Assembly: GCA_002315475.1 (NCBI GenBank)
Contig: DCGI01000083.1
Location: 1 to 26,382, forward strand
Source of the DNA: Christensenella sp. UBA1782
GTDB taxonomy: Bacteria > Bacillota > Clostridia > Christensenellales > DTU072
Length of the DNA: 26,382 bases
Direction: 5' to 3'
Shown: in pieces, positions 1 through 7,349 of the stretch
How positions within the stretch are numbered: the stretch's first letter is position 1
Layout: each line of letters starts with the position of its first letter
Made by a program: the position numbers and the translations under genes
The notes under the pieces: generated by a model
Database searches by the model: none
What the model saw: the letters and a program-made list of their open reading frames with translations, nothing else
Told to the model about the DNA's origin: nothing

Positions 1-39
1 ATCAGCAGGTTGATGGTTCGATTCCGTTAGCCAGCTCCA
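1..39 (+). tRNA. tRNA-Thr, 3' part only
   Basis: The window opens inside a tRNA. The T-arm has a TTCGATT loop at 16-22 between GATGG and CCGTT. The 3' acceptor strand AGCCAGC, discriminator T and encoded CCA end at 39. The 3' anticodon-stem strand ATCAGC at the left edge and the inferred acceptor start GCTGGCT match clostridial tRNA-Thr. The anticodon lies outside the window, so the amino-acid identity is an inference. Confidence 0.7.
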
Positions 40-80
40 TTTCAAAATCAACTTGCCCGACCAAAACAATATAATCCTAT

Positions 81-166
81 GGAAGGATTCCCGAGTGGCT
101 AAAGGGAGCAGACTGTAAATCTGCCGTCCGTCGACTTCGATGGTTCGAATCCATCTCCTTCCACCA
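81..166 (+). tRNA. tRNA-Tyr (GTA)
   Basis: Complete class II tRNA. The acceptor GGAAGGA (81-87) pairs with TCCTTCC (156-162), with discriminator A and an encoded CCA at 164-166. The anticodon stem GCAGA/TCTGC encloses the loop CTGTAAA with anticodon GTA at 115-117. The long variable arm between the anticodon and T arms is typical of bacterial tRNA-Tyr. It lies 41 bases after tRNA-Thr and is probably co-transcribed with it. A TATAAT at 70-75 has no well-spaced -35 and may be chance. Confidence 0.96.
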
Positions 167-170
167 AAAA

Positions 171-200
171 AAAACCATCTGATAAGATGGTTTTTTATTT
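171..200 (+). terminator. Intrinsic terminator of the tRNA operon
   Basis: The arms AAAACCATCT (171-180) and AGATGGTTTT (185-194) form a perfect 10-bp stem around the tetraloop GATA, followed by a T-rich tail. It begins only four bases after the tRNA-Tyr CCA end, as expected for a terminator that also sets the 3' end of the tRNA precursor. Confidence 0.9.
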
Positions 201-217
201 GTCTTTTTTTCTCCTTT

Positions 218-256
218 GAAAGGAACCCGGCGTCTTGTCCGGGTTCCTTTCTTTTT
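218..256 (+). terminator. Second hairpin with T-tail, tandem terminator
   Basis: GAAAGGAACCCGG (218-230) and CCGGGTTCCTTTC (239-251) form a perfect 13-bp stem with an 8-base loop, followed by TTTTT. It lies 18 bases after the tRNA terminator and about 110 bases before spoIIAA. It is probably a backup or bidirectional terminator that shields the spoIIA operon from strong tRNA transcription. A protein-binding dyad cannot be excluded. Confidence 0.75.
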
Positions 257-362
257 GCGGCATTGTTTGTTGTTTTCGACACGTTTTTTTCTTTTTTCTT
301 AATTTTTCCGATATTTTTTGGCTATAATGCCTTTATACTGTTTTCGCTCTTTCGGAGGAACC

Positions 363-668
363 ATGCAAGTAAATACCGTTCTCAAAAAAAATAATTTATT
401 CATCTCCCTTGAAGGGGAGCTGGATCAAAACGTCGCCGAAAAAACCAAGACGGAATTGGAAACCGTTTTGGCTACAACCGCTTATCGGAACGTTATTTTC
501 GATATGAGCAAACTTGCCTTTATGGACAGTACGGGTATCGGTATCCTTTTGGGCAGATACAAGCATCTGCATAAAAATCACATACCGGTCTATATTACCG
601 CTCCGAACAGCCAAATCGATAAAATAATCCGTATCAGCGGACTATATACCATTATGCCACTCCTATGA
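363..668 (+). CDS. spoIIAA: Anti-anti-sigma factor SpoIIAA
   Basis: 101-residue STAS-domain protein. In the forespore, unphosphorylated SpoIIAA binds the anti-sigma kinase SpoIIAB and releases SigF. The phosphorylated serine lies in the conserved block M-D-S-T-G-I-G (Ser56), followed by LLGRYK as in SpoIIAA orthologues. I chose ATG at 363 over an in-frame ATG at 318 because GGAGGA stands at 355-360 and the resulting N-terminus has the usual length. It is the first gene of spoIIAA-spoIIAB-sigF, with 8 bases to the next gene. I found no convincing SigH promoter. A TATAAT at 323-328 is present without a good -35. Confidence 0.95.
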   Translation: MQVNTVLKKNNLFISLEGELDQNVAEKTKTELETVLATTAYRNVIFDMSKLAFMDSTGIGILLGRYKHLHKNHIPVYITAPNSQIDKIIRISGLYTIMPLL

Positions 669-676
669 GGTGAAAT

Positions 677-1090
677 ATGAATAACTATCTAAAAATGACT
701 CTCCCCGCAAAAACGGAAAACGTCGGTTTTATAAGGAACTGCATTGCCGGTTTTTGTATTCCGCTCGATCCGACTTTAGACACGTTAAACGACGTAAAAA
801 CAGCCGTCAGCGAAGCCATAACGAATTGCGTCGTTCATGCGTACGACGAAGGCGGAGACGTCGATATTCTTTGTGAAATCGAAGATACCGTACTGAAAGT
901 CACCATACACGATACGGGAAAGGGGATAGCCGACATTTCACAGGCGATGGAAGACTTTTATACCACAAGCACCGAAGAAGAAAGAAGCGGATTGGGGTTT
1001 ACCATTATGAAAACGTACATGGATGACCTACGCGTAGAGAGTAAAGTCGGTGCGGGTACGACGGTAATTCTGAAAAAGAATATGCGATAA
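677..1090 (+). CDS. spoIIAB: Anti-sigma F factor, serine kinase SpoIIAB
   Basis: 137-residue GHKL-fold kinase that holds SigF inactive and phosphorylates SpoIIAA. Visible ATP-binding boxes are the N box EAITNCVVHAY (about residues 47-57), the G1 box HDTGKGI and the G2 box RSGLGFTIM. The GAGGTGA at 665-671 is its ribosome binding site and overlaps the end of spoIIAA. The stop codon is two bases before the sigF start, so the anti-sigma factor and its target are made in linked amounts. Length and motif order are normal for the family. Confidence 0.96.
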   Translation: MNNYLKMTLPAKTENVGFIRNCIAGFCIPLDPTLDTLNDVKTAVSEAITNCVVHAYDEGGDVDILCEIEDTVLKVTIHDTGKGIADISQAMEDFYTTSTEEERSGLGFTIMKTYMDDLRVESKVGAGTTVILKKNMR

Positions 1091-1092
1091 CC

Positions 1093-1806
1093 ATGCTTTC
1101 CGTCGAAGAAACCGCCGAACTTCTGGAAAAAGCTCAAAAGGGGGACGACGCCGCAAAATCCGCACTTTTGCAGAACAATCTCCCGTTAATAAAAAGTATC
1201 GTACGAAGATACAAAAACAAGCAAATCGAATATGACGACCTCTTGGAACTGGGAACACTCGGTTTTATCAAAGCGATGAACCACTACGACGCCTCGTTCG
1301 GCGTACGTTTTTCCACCTACGCCGTACCCATGATAGCGGGTGAAATAAAACGGTACATTCGAGATAACGGCGTCATCAAAGTAAGCCGTTCTTTGAAAGC
1401 AAAAAATCTACTCATGCACAATTTCATGGAAGAATACCGCCAAAAAAACGGTAAAGAACCGAGTTTGCGGGAAATAGCGGACTTCTTGAAGGTCGAGGAA
1501 GAAGAAGTCGTTTTTATCATGGACAGTGCCAAATATCCTATATCTATTTATGCGGAAAGCGACGAAGACGGGCTGAGTCTTGCGGACAAACTGGCTTCCA
1601 AAGACAATCCAGACGACTATATCGACAAACTTGTCTTGAAGGAAATCATCGATAAATTCGATAAACGAGATAAAACCATTATTTTTCTGCGTTTTTATCG
1701 AGATAAAACACAAAGCGAAATTGCCGCCGTTTTGGGCGTTTCGCAAGTACAGGTCAGCCGATTGGAGGCAAAGATTCTGGCAAGAATTCGGCAAGAATTG
1801 GTATAA
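1093..1806 (+). CDS. sigF: Forespore RNA polymerase sigma factor SigF
   Basis: 237-residue sigma-70 family protein of the SigF/SigG/SigB type. Region 2 is seen in the block around GFIKAMNHYDASFGVRFSTYA, region 3 around residues 115-165, and region 4 ends with the helix-turn-helix SEIAAVLGVSQVQVSRLE. SigF is the first compartment-specific sigma factor of the forespore. It is assigned SigF rather than SigG because it is third in the spoIIA operon. There is no clear Shine-Dalgarno sequence before 1093, so translation is probably coupled to spoIIAB, which ends two bases upstream. Confidence 0.95.
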   Translation: MLSVEETAELLEKAQKGDDAAKSALLQNNLPLIKSIVRRYKNKQIEYDDLLELGTLGFIKAMNHYDASFGVRFSTYAVPMIAGEIKRYIRDNGVIKVSRSLKAKNLLMHNFMEEYRQKNGKEPSLREIADFLKVEEEEVVFIMDSAKYPISIYAESDEDGLSLADKLASKDNPDDYIDKLVLKEIIDKFDKRDKTIIFLRFYRDKTQSEIAAVLGVSQVQVSRLEAKILARIRQELV

Positions 1807-1830
1807 AGAAATACTCTGTGCGGAATACTA
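1801..1830 (+). promoter_or_regulatory. Candidate SigG/SigF promoter for spoVA
   Basis: GTATA at 1801-1805, an 18-base spacer and AATACTA at 1824-1830 match the SigG consensus GHATR-N18-CATHMTA with one mismatch. spoVA is a SigG-dependent operon in Bacillus subtilis. The -35 overlaps the last codons of sigF and the -10 lies in the loop of the following hairpin. Unproven, but supported by similar elements before spoIVB, dacF and gerW. Confidence 0.5.
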
Positions 1831-1850
1831 CAAAGCATGGAGTATTTTTA
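1809..1850 (+). terminator. Hairpin with T-run between sigF and spoVAC
   Basis: AAATACTCTGTGC (1809-1821) and GCATGGAGTATTT (1835-1847) form a 13-bp stem including two G-T pairs, with a 13-base loop and a short T-run. It would end the early spoIIA transcript. The loop holds the -10 of the candidate SigG promoter, so spoVA transcription would start within the hairpin and escape termination. Confidence 0.65.
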
Positions 1851-1916
1851 TGAGAAAAGAAACGAAAAAAGAAGAATGCAGAAATCCCTTCCCGTCCGTT
1901 CTCGTGGGAGGTAAAA

Positions 1917-2366
1917 ATGATTCTAAATAAAGAGGAACAAAAAGTTTATAAAAAAGAAATCAAGGACGTTGCACCGAAAACAAAGCATATTTCCACCCTT
2001 TTGCGTGCGTTTTTTACGGGAGGAACCATTTGTTGCATCGGGCAGGGCGTCAATCAAGTACTCGGTATCCTTCTTCCGAGTCTGACCGAAGAGGACAGGG
2101 GAGGGTATACGACTTTGTTGATGATTTTTTTTACGGGTATCTTAACCGCCTTCGGCGTCTACGACCATATCGGGAATTTCGGGGGAGCGGGAAGTATCAT
2201 ACCGATTACCGGCTTTGCCAATTCTATCGTCAGTCAAGCGATGGAACACAAGCGAGAAGGGATTATTTTCGGAATTTGCAGCAATATGTTTGCCATAGCC
2301 GGCCCCGTTATCGTCATGGGAATCACCGCTTCGGTGGTCGTAGGCATCGTGTATTTGTTTTTGTGA
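1917..2366 (+). CDS. spoVAC: Stage V sporulation protein SpoVAC
   Basis: 149-residue integral membrane protein, part of the SpoVA channel that moves dipicolinic acid into the developing forespore and releases it during germination. A charged N-terminus (residues 1-22) precedes several membrane segments. The conserved loops G-Q-G-V-N-Q and GNFGGAGSIIPITGFANS are characteristic of SpoVAC. GGGAGG at 1905-1910 is the ribosome binding site. It starts a three-gene set and leaves 7 bases to spoVAD. There are no spoVAA or spoVAB genes before it, which is usual in Clostridia. Confidence 0.95.
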   Translation: MILNKEEQKVYKKEIKDVAPKTKHISTLLRAFFTGGTICCIGQGVNQVLGILLPSLTEEDRGGYTTLLMIFFTGILTAFGVYDHIGNFGGAGSIIPITGFANSIVSQAMEHKREGIIFGICSNMFAIAGPVIVMGITASVVVGIVYLFL

Positions 2367-2373
2367 GAAGGGT

Positions 2374-3375
2374 ATGAAGAATCAAACCGTTCTGTTTCGT
2401 TCTCCCGTTCCCGTTGCGGAAACGGCAACCATTGCCGGCCCCAAAGAAAAGGAAGGGCCTCTGCACGCTTATTTTCATTATACGCTGGAAGACGACTTAT
2501 TGAAGCAAGACAGCCACGAACACGCCGAAATACGTTTACACGTCGGGGTACTGAAACAACTCTTGAACCGAGCCAAACTTTCTCCGCAGGAGATAGACTG
2601 CGCCTTTGCCGGTGATCTTTTGGACGAAATCATCGGCAGTAATTTTGCCATGCGAGAATTGGATATACCCTTTTTCGGCATTTATAACGCTTGTGCCACC
2701 TTTGGCGAAAGCTTGATTTTGGGTTCTTGCATGATCGAAGGCGGTTTTGCCGAAAGAGTAACCTGTTCGGTAACCAGCCACTTCGCTACGGCGGAACGGC
2801 AATACCGTTATCCGTTGGAACTTGGTTGTCAAAGAACCCCTCTGTCCCAATGGACGGTAACGGGTGCGGGTGCTACGCTTTTGGATAAAAACGCAACGAG
2901 CAAAATAAAAATAACGAGCGGAACTATCGGAAAAGTGGTAGATTACGGCATAAAAGACGCCAACGATATGGGTTGCGTCATGGCGCCGGCGGCACTGTCG
3001 ACATTACGGACGCATTTACAAGATACGGGAAGAACCGTCGACTATTACGATAAGATTTTTACGGGTGACTTGGGGTATTCCGGTAGCCTTTTACTGCAAA
3101 AGAAAGCGAGCGAAACGGGTATTATCCTTCACAATCACGAAGACTGCGGCAATTTGATTTATAACCGCATAGCACAAAACGTGGAATCGGGCGGAAGCGG
3201 TGCCTGTTGTTGCGGTTTGGTCTTTAACGGCTATATTTACGACCAATTACAAAAAGGACGACTGAAAAAAGTACTGTTGATGCCGACGGGTGCCTTGCTT
3301 TCCAAAACTTCTTCTTTACAAGGGGAATCCATACCTGCCATCTGTCACGCCGTATCCGTAGAGGTGATCGAATGA
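2374..3375 (+). CDS. spoVAD: Stage V sporulation protein SpoVAD
   Basis: 333-residue soluble subunit of the SpoVA complex with a thiolase-like fold that binds dipicolinic acid. Family marks include the block NACATFGES near residues 105-113, GDLGYSGS in the second half, and the C-terminal MPTGALLS. The length is normal (about 335). GAGAAGGG precedes the ATG. Its last four bases (ATGA) overlap the spoVAE start, so the two are translationally coupled. Confidence 0.95.
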   Translation: MKNQTVLFRSPVPVAETATIAGPKEKEGPLHAYFHYTLEDDLLKQDSHEHAEIRLHVGVLKQLLNRAKLSPQEIDCAFAGDLLDEIIGSNFAMRELDIPFFGIYNACATFGESLILGSCMIEGGFAERVTCSVTSHFATAERQYRYPLELGCQRTPLSQWTVTGAGATLLDKNATSKIKITSGTIGKVVDYGIKDANDMGCVMAPAALSTLRTHLQDTGRTVDYYDKIFTGDLGYSGSLLLQKKASETGIILHNHEDCGNLIYNRIAQNVESGGSGACCCGLVFNGYIYDQLQKGRLKKVLLMPTGALLSKTSSLQGESIPAICHAVSVEVIE

Positions 3376-3746
3376 ACGTTTTTATTGACTATTTACTTGT
3401 TTTTGCCGTAGGCGGCGGTATCTGCGTACTCGGTCAGCTTTTCATCAATTATACAAAAATGACGTCGGCAAGAATCTTGGTGATTTTCTTGTTAATCGGT
3501 GTCGTTTTGGAAGCCTGCGGCGTTTTTGAATCGATCAAGGAAGTAGCGCAAGCGGGTATTACCGTTCCTATCACCGGCTTCGGCAGCAATCTTGCCAAAG
3601 GCGCCATCAAAGGTGCCCGAGAAAACGGGGTTCTGGGGGCAATCGTCGGCGGGACGAAGGCGGCGAGTGCGGGACTGGCCGGTGCGATTTTTATCGGCTT
3701 CCTTTCGGCATTGGTGGCAAAGCCGAAAAGTAAAGGCGTCAAATAA
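3372..3746 (+). CDS. spoVAE: Stage V sporulation protein SpoVAE (SpoVAEb type)
   Basis: 124-residue hydrophobic protein with about four membrane segments and the signature TVPITGFGSNLAKGAIKGARENGVLG split across residues about 64-90. It is the second membrane subunit of the dipicolinate channel and a paralogue of SpoVAC (compare the shared PITGF). GAGGTGA lies just before the start within spoVAD. The operon ends here. There is no spoVAEa or spoVAF (germinant-receptor-like) gene, in contrast to Bacillus. Confidence 0.92.
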   Translation: MNVFIDYLLVFAVGGGICVLGQLFINYTKMTSARILVIFLLIGVVLEACGVFESIKEVAQAGITVPITGFGSNLAKGAIKGARENGVLGAIVGGTKAASAGLAGAIFIGFLSALVAKPKSKGVK

Positions 3747-3765
3747 CGTTTTTTCGACCGAATTC

Positions 3766-3794
3766 TTGACAACGGACGAAACAGAAAATATAAT
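3766..3794 (+). promoter_or_regulatory. Consensus SigA promoter of pepP
   Basis: A perfect TTGACA (3766-3771), a 17-base spacer and a perfect TATAAT (3789-3794). The expected start of transcription, 6-7 bases after the -10, falls on or next to the pepP ATG at 3801, so the mRNA should be leaderless or nearly so. Confidence 0.9.
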
Positions 3795-3800
3795 AGAACC

Positions 3801-4817
3801 ATGCAAGAATTATTACGAAACCGAGATGCCGTTTTGGTTCAAAACCCGTCCAATCTTTTTTACTGCACTTCTTATAAAAACGCCGACGCCAAATTGCTGT
3901 TTTGGCAGGATAAACGATATTACTTTACCGATGCCCGCTATTTTGAAGAAGCCGCACAAATCCCCGACGTCCTTTTGCAAGATATAAAAGAGTTCCCGAA
4001 CTTTCTCAAAGAACACCGTATCCGAGAAATGGGAACGGACGGCAGTATCACTTTGGAAGAATACGCATCCCTTCAAGAACAAGGCATAACGAAAGTAGAC
4101 GACATACAAACTTATATTCATGCCAAACGGGCGAAAAAAACGCCGAAAGAATTGGAAAAAATCCAAAAAGCACAGGCAATAACCGACAAAACCTTTTCCG
4201 ACCTATTACCTTTAATACGGGAGGGGATGACCGAAAAAGAATTGGACACCCTTTTGAAATGTACCCTGTATCAAAACGGTGCCGACGAACTTGCTTTCGA
4301 TCCTATCGTTGCTTTCGGGAAGAATTCTTCCAAACCGCACGCACACGCCGGACAAACGGTTTTACAAACCGGTATGATGATTACTTTGGACTTCGGTGCA
4401 AAGACGGACGGCTATTGTTCCGACATGACAAGGACGGTCGCATTCGGAAAAATCGGAGAAGAAGAAAAAAAGGTTTACGGGTGGGTTTTGGAAGCCCAAC
4501 AACGAGCCCTCGACCTCGTGCATACGGGCATGACGGGAGAGGAATGTCACCGAATCGCCGTTGACACTTTCGCCCGGTACGGCGTACAATCGTTTTTTAC
4601 CCATTCGTTAGGACACAGTTTAGGCATCGACATTCACGAAACGCCTTGTTTGTCGCCTCGTTGGAAGGAAAAAATCGAAGAAAACACCGTCAGCAGCGTG
4701 GAACCGGGACTGTATTTTCCCGAAAAATTCGGCGTTCGGATAGAAGATATTATTGTTTTTACAAAAAACGGTATAATAAACTTGACAAAAAGCAAAAAAG
4801 AGTTGATAATAATATAA
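3801..4817 (+). CDS. pepP: M24 family Xaa-Pro aminopeptidase
   Basis: 338-residue cytoplasmic metallopeptidase that removes the first residue from peptides with proline in second place. The N-terminal creatinase-like domain (about 1-115) is followed by a pita-bread catalytic domain. The five metal ligands are all present: D197, D208 (in CSDMTRT), H272 (in HSLGIDIHE), E301 (in EPGLYFP) and E315 (in VRIED). The gene lies just before efp, the common arrangement in Firmicutes, where both functions relate to proline-rich sequences. There is no Shine-Dalgarno before the ATG, in keeping with a leaderless transcript. The symbol is a family-level assignment. The paralogue name papA or ypdF could also be used. 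Confidence 0.93.
   Translation: MQELLRNRDAVLVQNPSNLFYCTSYKNADAKLLFWQDKRYYFTDARYFEEAAQIPDVLLQDIKEFPNFLKEHRIREMGTDGSITLEEYASLQEQGITKVDDIQTYIHAKRAKKTPKELEKIQKAQAITDKTFSDLLPLIREGMTEKELDTLLKCTLYQNGADELAFDPIVAFGKNSSKPHAHAGQTVLQTGMMITLDFGAKTDGYCSDMTRTVAFGKIGEEEKKVYGWVLEAQQRALDLVHTGMTGEECHRIAVDTFARYGVQSFFTHSLGHSLGIDIHETPCLSPRWKEKIEENTVSSVEPGLYFPEKFGVRIEDIIVFTKNGIINLTKSKKELIII
4782..4810 (+). promoter_or_regulatory. SigA promoter of efp
   Basis: TTGACA (4782-4787), a 17-base spacer and GATAAT (4805-4810), located inside the last codons of pepP. Transcription would start near 4817, giving efp an independent promoter with a leader of about 35 bases that contains its GGAGG. Confidence 0.8.
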
Positions 4818-4851
4818 GATATTTTATTCAAAAGATTTGGAGGAAAAATTT

Positions 4852-5415
4852 ATGCCCTATATTACTGCTGGCGATTTTAGAAAAGGTATTACTTTCGAAA
4901 TGGATAACACCGTTCAGGTTATCGTGGATTTCTTACACGTTAAACCCGGAAAAGGTGCCGCATTCGTCCGCGCCAAGATTCGTAACGTTATGACCGGCGG
5001 GGTTATCGAAAGAACTTTCAACCCGAACGAAAAATTCGAAACCGCACTTATCGAAAGAAAGAAGATGACGTATAGCTACAACGACGGCGACTTCTATTAC
5101 TTCATGGACGAAGAAACCTACGAACAAGTTCCGCTCGGAGCCGAACTCGTCAAAGACGCTTTGAACTTCATCAAAGAAAACGACGTATGCGATATTGCTT
5201 TCTACAAAGGAAACGCCTTCTCTTGCGAACCGCAAAACTTCGTAGAACTCAAAGTCATCGAAGCCGATCCCGGAATCGCCGGTGCCACCGCACAACCCGG
5301 CACCAAGAACGCCACTTTGGAAACCGGCTACAAGATTCAAGTACCGCTCTTTGTAAACGAAGGCGACACCATCCGCGTCGATACCCGCGAAGGTATTTAC
5401 ATGTCCAGAGTATAA
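4852..5415 (+). CDS. efp: Translation elongation factor P
   Basis: 187 residues in three beta-barrel domains. EF-P binds between the P and E sites of the ribosome and relieves stalling at polyproline. The tip of domain I carries P-G-K-G with Lys34, the residue modified in many bacteria. The start is the ATG at 4852, preceded by GGAGG at 4839-4843. A TTG at 4837 would overlap the ribosome binding site and was not used. It has its own promoter in the pepP end and a strong terminator right after it, so it is largely a single-gene unit. Confidence 0.97.
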   Translation: MPYITAGDFRKGITFEMDNTVQVIVDFLHVKPGKGAAFVRAKIRNVMTGGVIERTFNPNEKFETALIERKKMTYSYNDGDFYYFMDEETYEQVPLGAELVKDALNFIKENDVCDIAFYKGNAFSCEPQNFVELKVIEADPGIAGATAQPGTKNATLETGYKIQVPLFVNEGDTIRVDTREGIYMSRV

Positions 5416-5444
5416 GTTTTACCACATTCAATAACATAAATACA

Positions 5445-5480
5445 ACACCGTAAGCATAAAAGTACTTACGGTGTTTTTTT
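5445..5480 (+). terminator. Intrinsic terminator after efp, touching spoIIIAA
   Basis: ACACCGTAAG (5445-5454) and CTTACGGTGT (5465-5474) form a perfect 10-bp stem with a 10-base loop, followed by a run of T that ends at 5480. The next base begins the spoIIIAA ATG, so there is no space for a ribosome binding site between terminator and gene. Confidence 0.93.
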
Positions 5481-6302
5481 ATGGAAAAATTATTCGGTCA
5501 AGAGGTCTATGGCGCAATTCTGCAAAACTGTTCGGCAGAGGAACTTTGTGAAGTACGGCTACGCCTTTTTCAGAAAATTCAAATAAAAACCGTTTCTGCG
5601 GTTTTTTTTCTCGATACCGTCTGCACCGAAGAATACTTGACGAAAGTCCTTTCGACAGCCGTAAACGGTTGTTTCTACGCCTATGAACGGGAAATAGCGC
5701 AGGGATATATCGACTATGAAAAGGGGATTCGTATCGGAATCGTCGGAAGGGGGACTTTGAGCGAACGACAAATCGGTTATAAGAAAATCTATGCCCTTTG
5801 CATCAGAATTCCCCGAAAAAAACGTTCCGCCGTTGAAAAACTGGGTAATTTTTACACCCCTTTCCAAAATACCTTGATTATTGCACCGCCGTACGGCGGC
5901 AAAACGACTTTATTGCGCGATATGCTTGCCGTCCTCTCCGAACGATACGACACGTTGGTTTTGGACGAAAGATGCGAGCTTGTCGGCAAAGATTTGGTTC
6001 TTGGGATAGGTACGAGAGGGGACGTATTGCAAGGAATCGAAAAAGAATACGTCTATCAAGGCATTATTCGCTCCATGAACCCCGAAATCATCGTTTGTGA
6101 CGAACTGTTCTCCCAAACGGATTTTGAAGCAATTCGGCGTATTTCGGAGGCGGGAATCCGTTGTCTTGCCTCCTATCATGCGGAGGAAGTACAAAAAGTC
6201 CCCGAATCGTTGCGGGAAATCTTCCCGTCCGTTATTACTTTATCGGCGCACCCCACACCGGGAACCATTCTTTCCTACAAACGAGGAAGCCATGCTCGTT
6301 AA
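5481..6302 (+). CDS. spoIIIAA: Stage III sporulation ATPase SpoIIIAA
   Basis: 273-residue mother-cell ATPase of the type II/IV secretion family that powers or assembles the SpoIIIA-SpoIIQ channel. Walker A is APPYGGKTT (residues 135-143) and Walker B is LVLDER (159-164). EVRLRLF near residue 24 is the usual N-terminal mark EIRLR. The first glycine of Walker A is replaced by alanine (A135), and RTDVL of relatives is RGDVL here. No Shine-Dalgarno is possible directly before the ATG, which abuts the efp terminator. The upstream frame closes at a TAA at 5457. It is first in an eight-gene operon and overlaps spoIIIAB by 11 bases. Confidence 0.93.
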   Translation: MEKLFGQEVYGAILQNCSAEELCEVRLRLFQKIQIKTVSAVFFLDTVCTEEYLTKVLSTAVNGCFYAYEREIAQGYIDYEKGIRIGIVGRGTLSERQIGYKKIYALCIRIPRKKRSAVEKLGNFYTPFQNTLIIAPPYGGKTTLLRDMLAVLSERYDTLVLDERCELVGKDLVLGIGTRGDVLQGIEKEYVYQGIIRSMNPEIIVCDELFSQTDFEAIRRISEAGIRCLASYHAEEVQKVPESLREIFPSVITLSAHPTPGTILSYKRGSHAR

Positions 6303-6753
6303 ACTTGCGGGTGCCGTTTTCGTCGTCGGTTCCTTTGTGTTTCTCGGACTTGCCGTCCTGCAAAAATATCGGAACGCCGTCCGCTTTTGGGAAGACGTGC
6401 TTTCTTTTACGGTTTTATGCGAAAGTGAAATCTTTTATCGCAAAGAAGAATTTTATAAAATCATCGACAATTTTCGTCTCAGCGGCAGAAAGTACGCCGA
6501 CATAATCGGAGATGTTTGCCAATACAATACAAAAAACAGGAATCTAACCGAAAAAGAAAACGAGTTTCTTCTCCGATTTTCCGAAGAACTCTTAAAAATA
6601 GATACCGAAACACAAAAAAAATGGTTTCAGGAGAAAAAGCGAGAAAGCGAAGATAACCGAAAAAAAGCCAAAGAAGAGGAAGATAAAAAGGGGAAAACCA
6701 TCCAAAAACTTCTTCCTTTTATCGGACTCGGCATTGTCATTTTTTTCATATAA
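6292..6753 (+). CDS. spoIIIAB: Stage III sporulation protein SpoIIIAB
   Basis: 153 residues. An N-terminal hydrophobic segment (about 4-24) anchors a soluble helical domain. The protein ends with a highly charged stretch (KKKRES.. to about 135), then KGKTIQKL and a C-terminal hydrophobic anchor, the typical SpoIIIAB ending. It resembles GspF-like pilus platform proteins and interacts with SpoIIIAA. I start it at ATG 6292, with GAGGAAG upstream, rather than at longer in-frame codons inside spoIIIAA. Confidence 0.9.
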   Translation: MLVKLAGAVFVVGSFVFLGLAVLQKYRNAVRFWEDVLSFTVLCESEIFYRKEEFYKIIDNFRLSGRKYADIIGDVCQYNTKNRNLTEKENEFLLRFSEELLKIDTETQKKWFQEKKRESEDNRKKAKEEEDKKGKTIQKLLPFIGLGIVIFFI

Positions 6754-6762
6754 GGAGAACGC

Positions 6763-6960
6763 ATGGGAGTTGGAATTCTTTTCAAAATCGCCGGAATCGG
6801 AATCGTAACGGCGATCATCAACATCATTTTGGAAAAAAGCGACAAAAAAGAAATAGCTACCTTCGTGACGCTTGCGGGACTGATTTTGGTTCTGGTTTTG
6901 GTTCTCGAAATGATCAGCGGATTATTCGGCTCGTTAAAGACCATTTTTTCTTTGGAATAA
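6763..6960 (+). CDS. spoIIIAC: Stage III sporulation protein SpoIIIAC
   Basis: 65-residue protein with two membrane helices (about 6-26 and 33-58). It is a small membrane subunit of the SpoIIIA channel complex. The sequence pattern GILFKIAGIGIV...ILEKSDKKEIATFVTL matches the family at normal length. AAGGAGA at 6752-6758 is a good ribosome binding site. SpoIIIAD follows after two bases. Confidence 0.93.
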   Translation: MGVGILFKIAGIGIVTAIINIILEKSDKKEIATFVTLAGLILVLVLVLEMISGLFGSLKTIFSLE

Positions 6961-6962
6961 AC

Positions 6963-7349
6963 ATGAATACGTTGATAAAAATCATCGGAATCGCCTTCAT
7001 CGGCACCATACTGTATCAAGTGCTGAAAAAAACGCAAACCGACGTTGCGCCGCTCACCCTTTTGGCTACGGGTTGTCTGTTGCTTTTTATTCTTGCCGAG
7101 CCTCTCACCGAAGCAGTAAACGTTTTTCGAGGTCTTTCCGAAAAATCGGGGTTAAACAACGGACTTTTTTCGTCGATACTCCGCATTATCGGCATCGGAT
7201 ATCTGACGGAATATTCTTCTTCGATTTGCGAAGACGGTGGGTGTGTATCTCTATCGAAAAAAATAGAATTGGCAGGGAAAACGGTTATTTTGCTGACCGC
7301 ACTACCCATTTTCAACGGCATCGGAGAACTTCTTTCCTCGTTATTATGA
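6963..7349 (+). CDS. spoIIIAD: Stage III sporulation protein SpoIIIAD
   Basis: 128-residue membrane protein with about four helices, a longer paralogue of SpoIIIAC. It shares the motif IKIIGIAFIGTILYQVLKK with family members and has the conserved SICEDGG near residue 90. There is no distinct ribosome binding site, so it probably relies on coupling to spoIIIAC. The stop overlaps the spoIIIAE start in ATGA. Confidence 0.92.
   Translation: MNTLIKIIGIAFIGTILYQVLKKTQTDVAPLTLLATGCLLLFILAEPLTEAVNVFRGLSEKSGLNNGLFSSILRIIGIGYLTEYSSSICEDGGCVSLSKKIELAGKTVILLTALPIFNGIGELLSSLL

Noticed and set aside
140..394. 84-codon ORF over the tRNA-Tyr end and the tandem hairpins
   Set aside because: It overlaps a tRNA and two terminators, and its Phe-rich composition simply reflects T-runs.
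1850..1930. 26-codon ORF between sigF and spoVAC
   Set aside because: It starts in the tail of a terminator, overlaps the spoVAC start and has no recognisable features or ribosome binding site.
5425..5432. CATTCAAT as the -10 of a SigE promoter for spoIIIA
   Set aside because: The box itself fits with one mismatch, but no KMATATT-like -35 lies 13-15 bases upstream, and the transcript would have to pass the efp terminator.
7073..7345. Upstream extension of spoIIIAE
   Set aside because: It overlaps conserved spoIIIAD in another frame. The ATG at 7346 starts a proper signal peptide and has the usual 4-base overlap.
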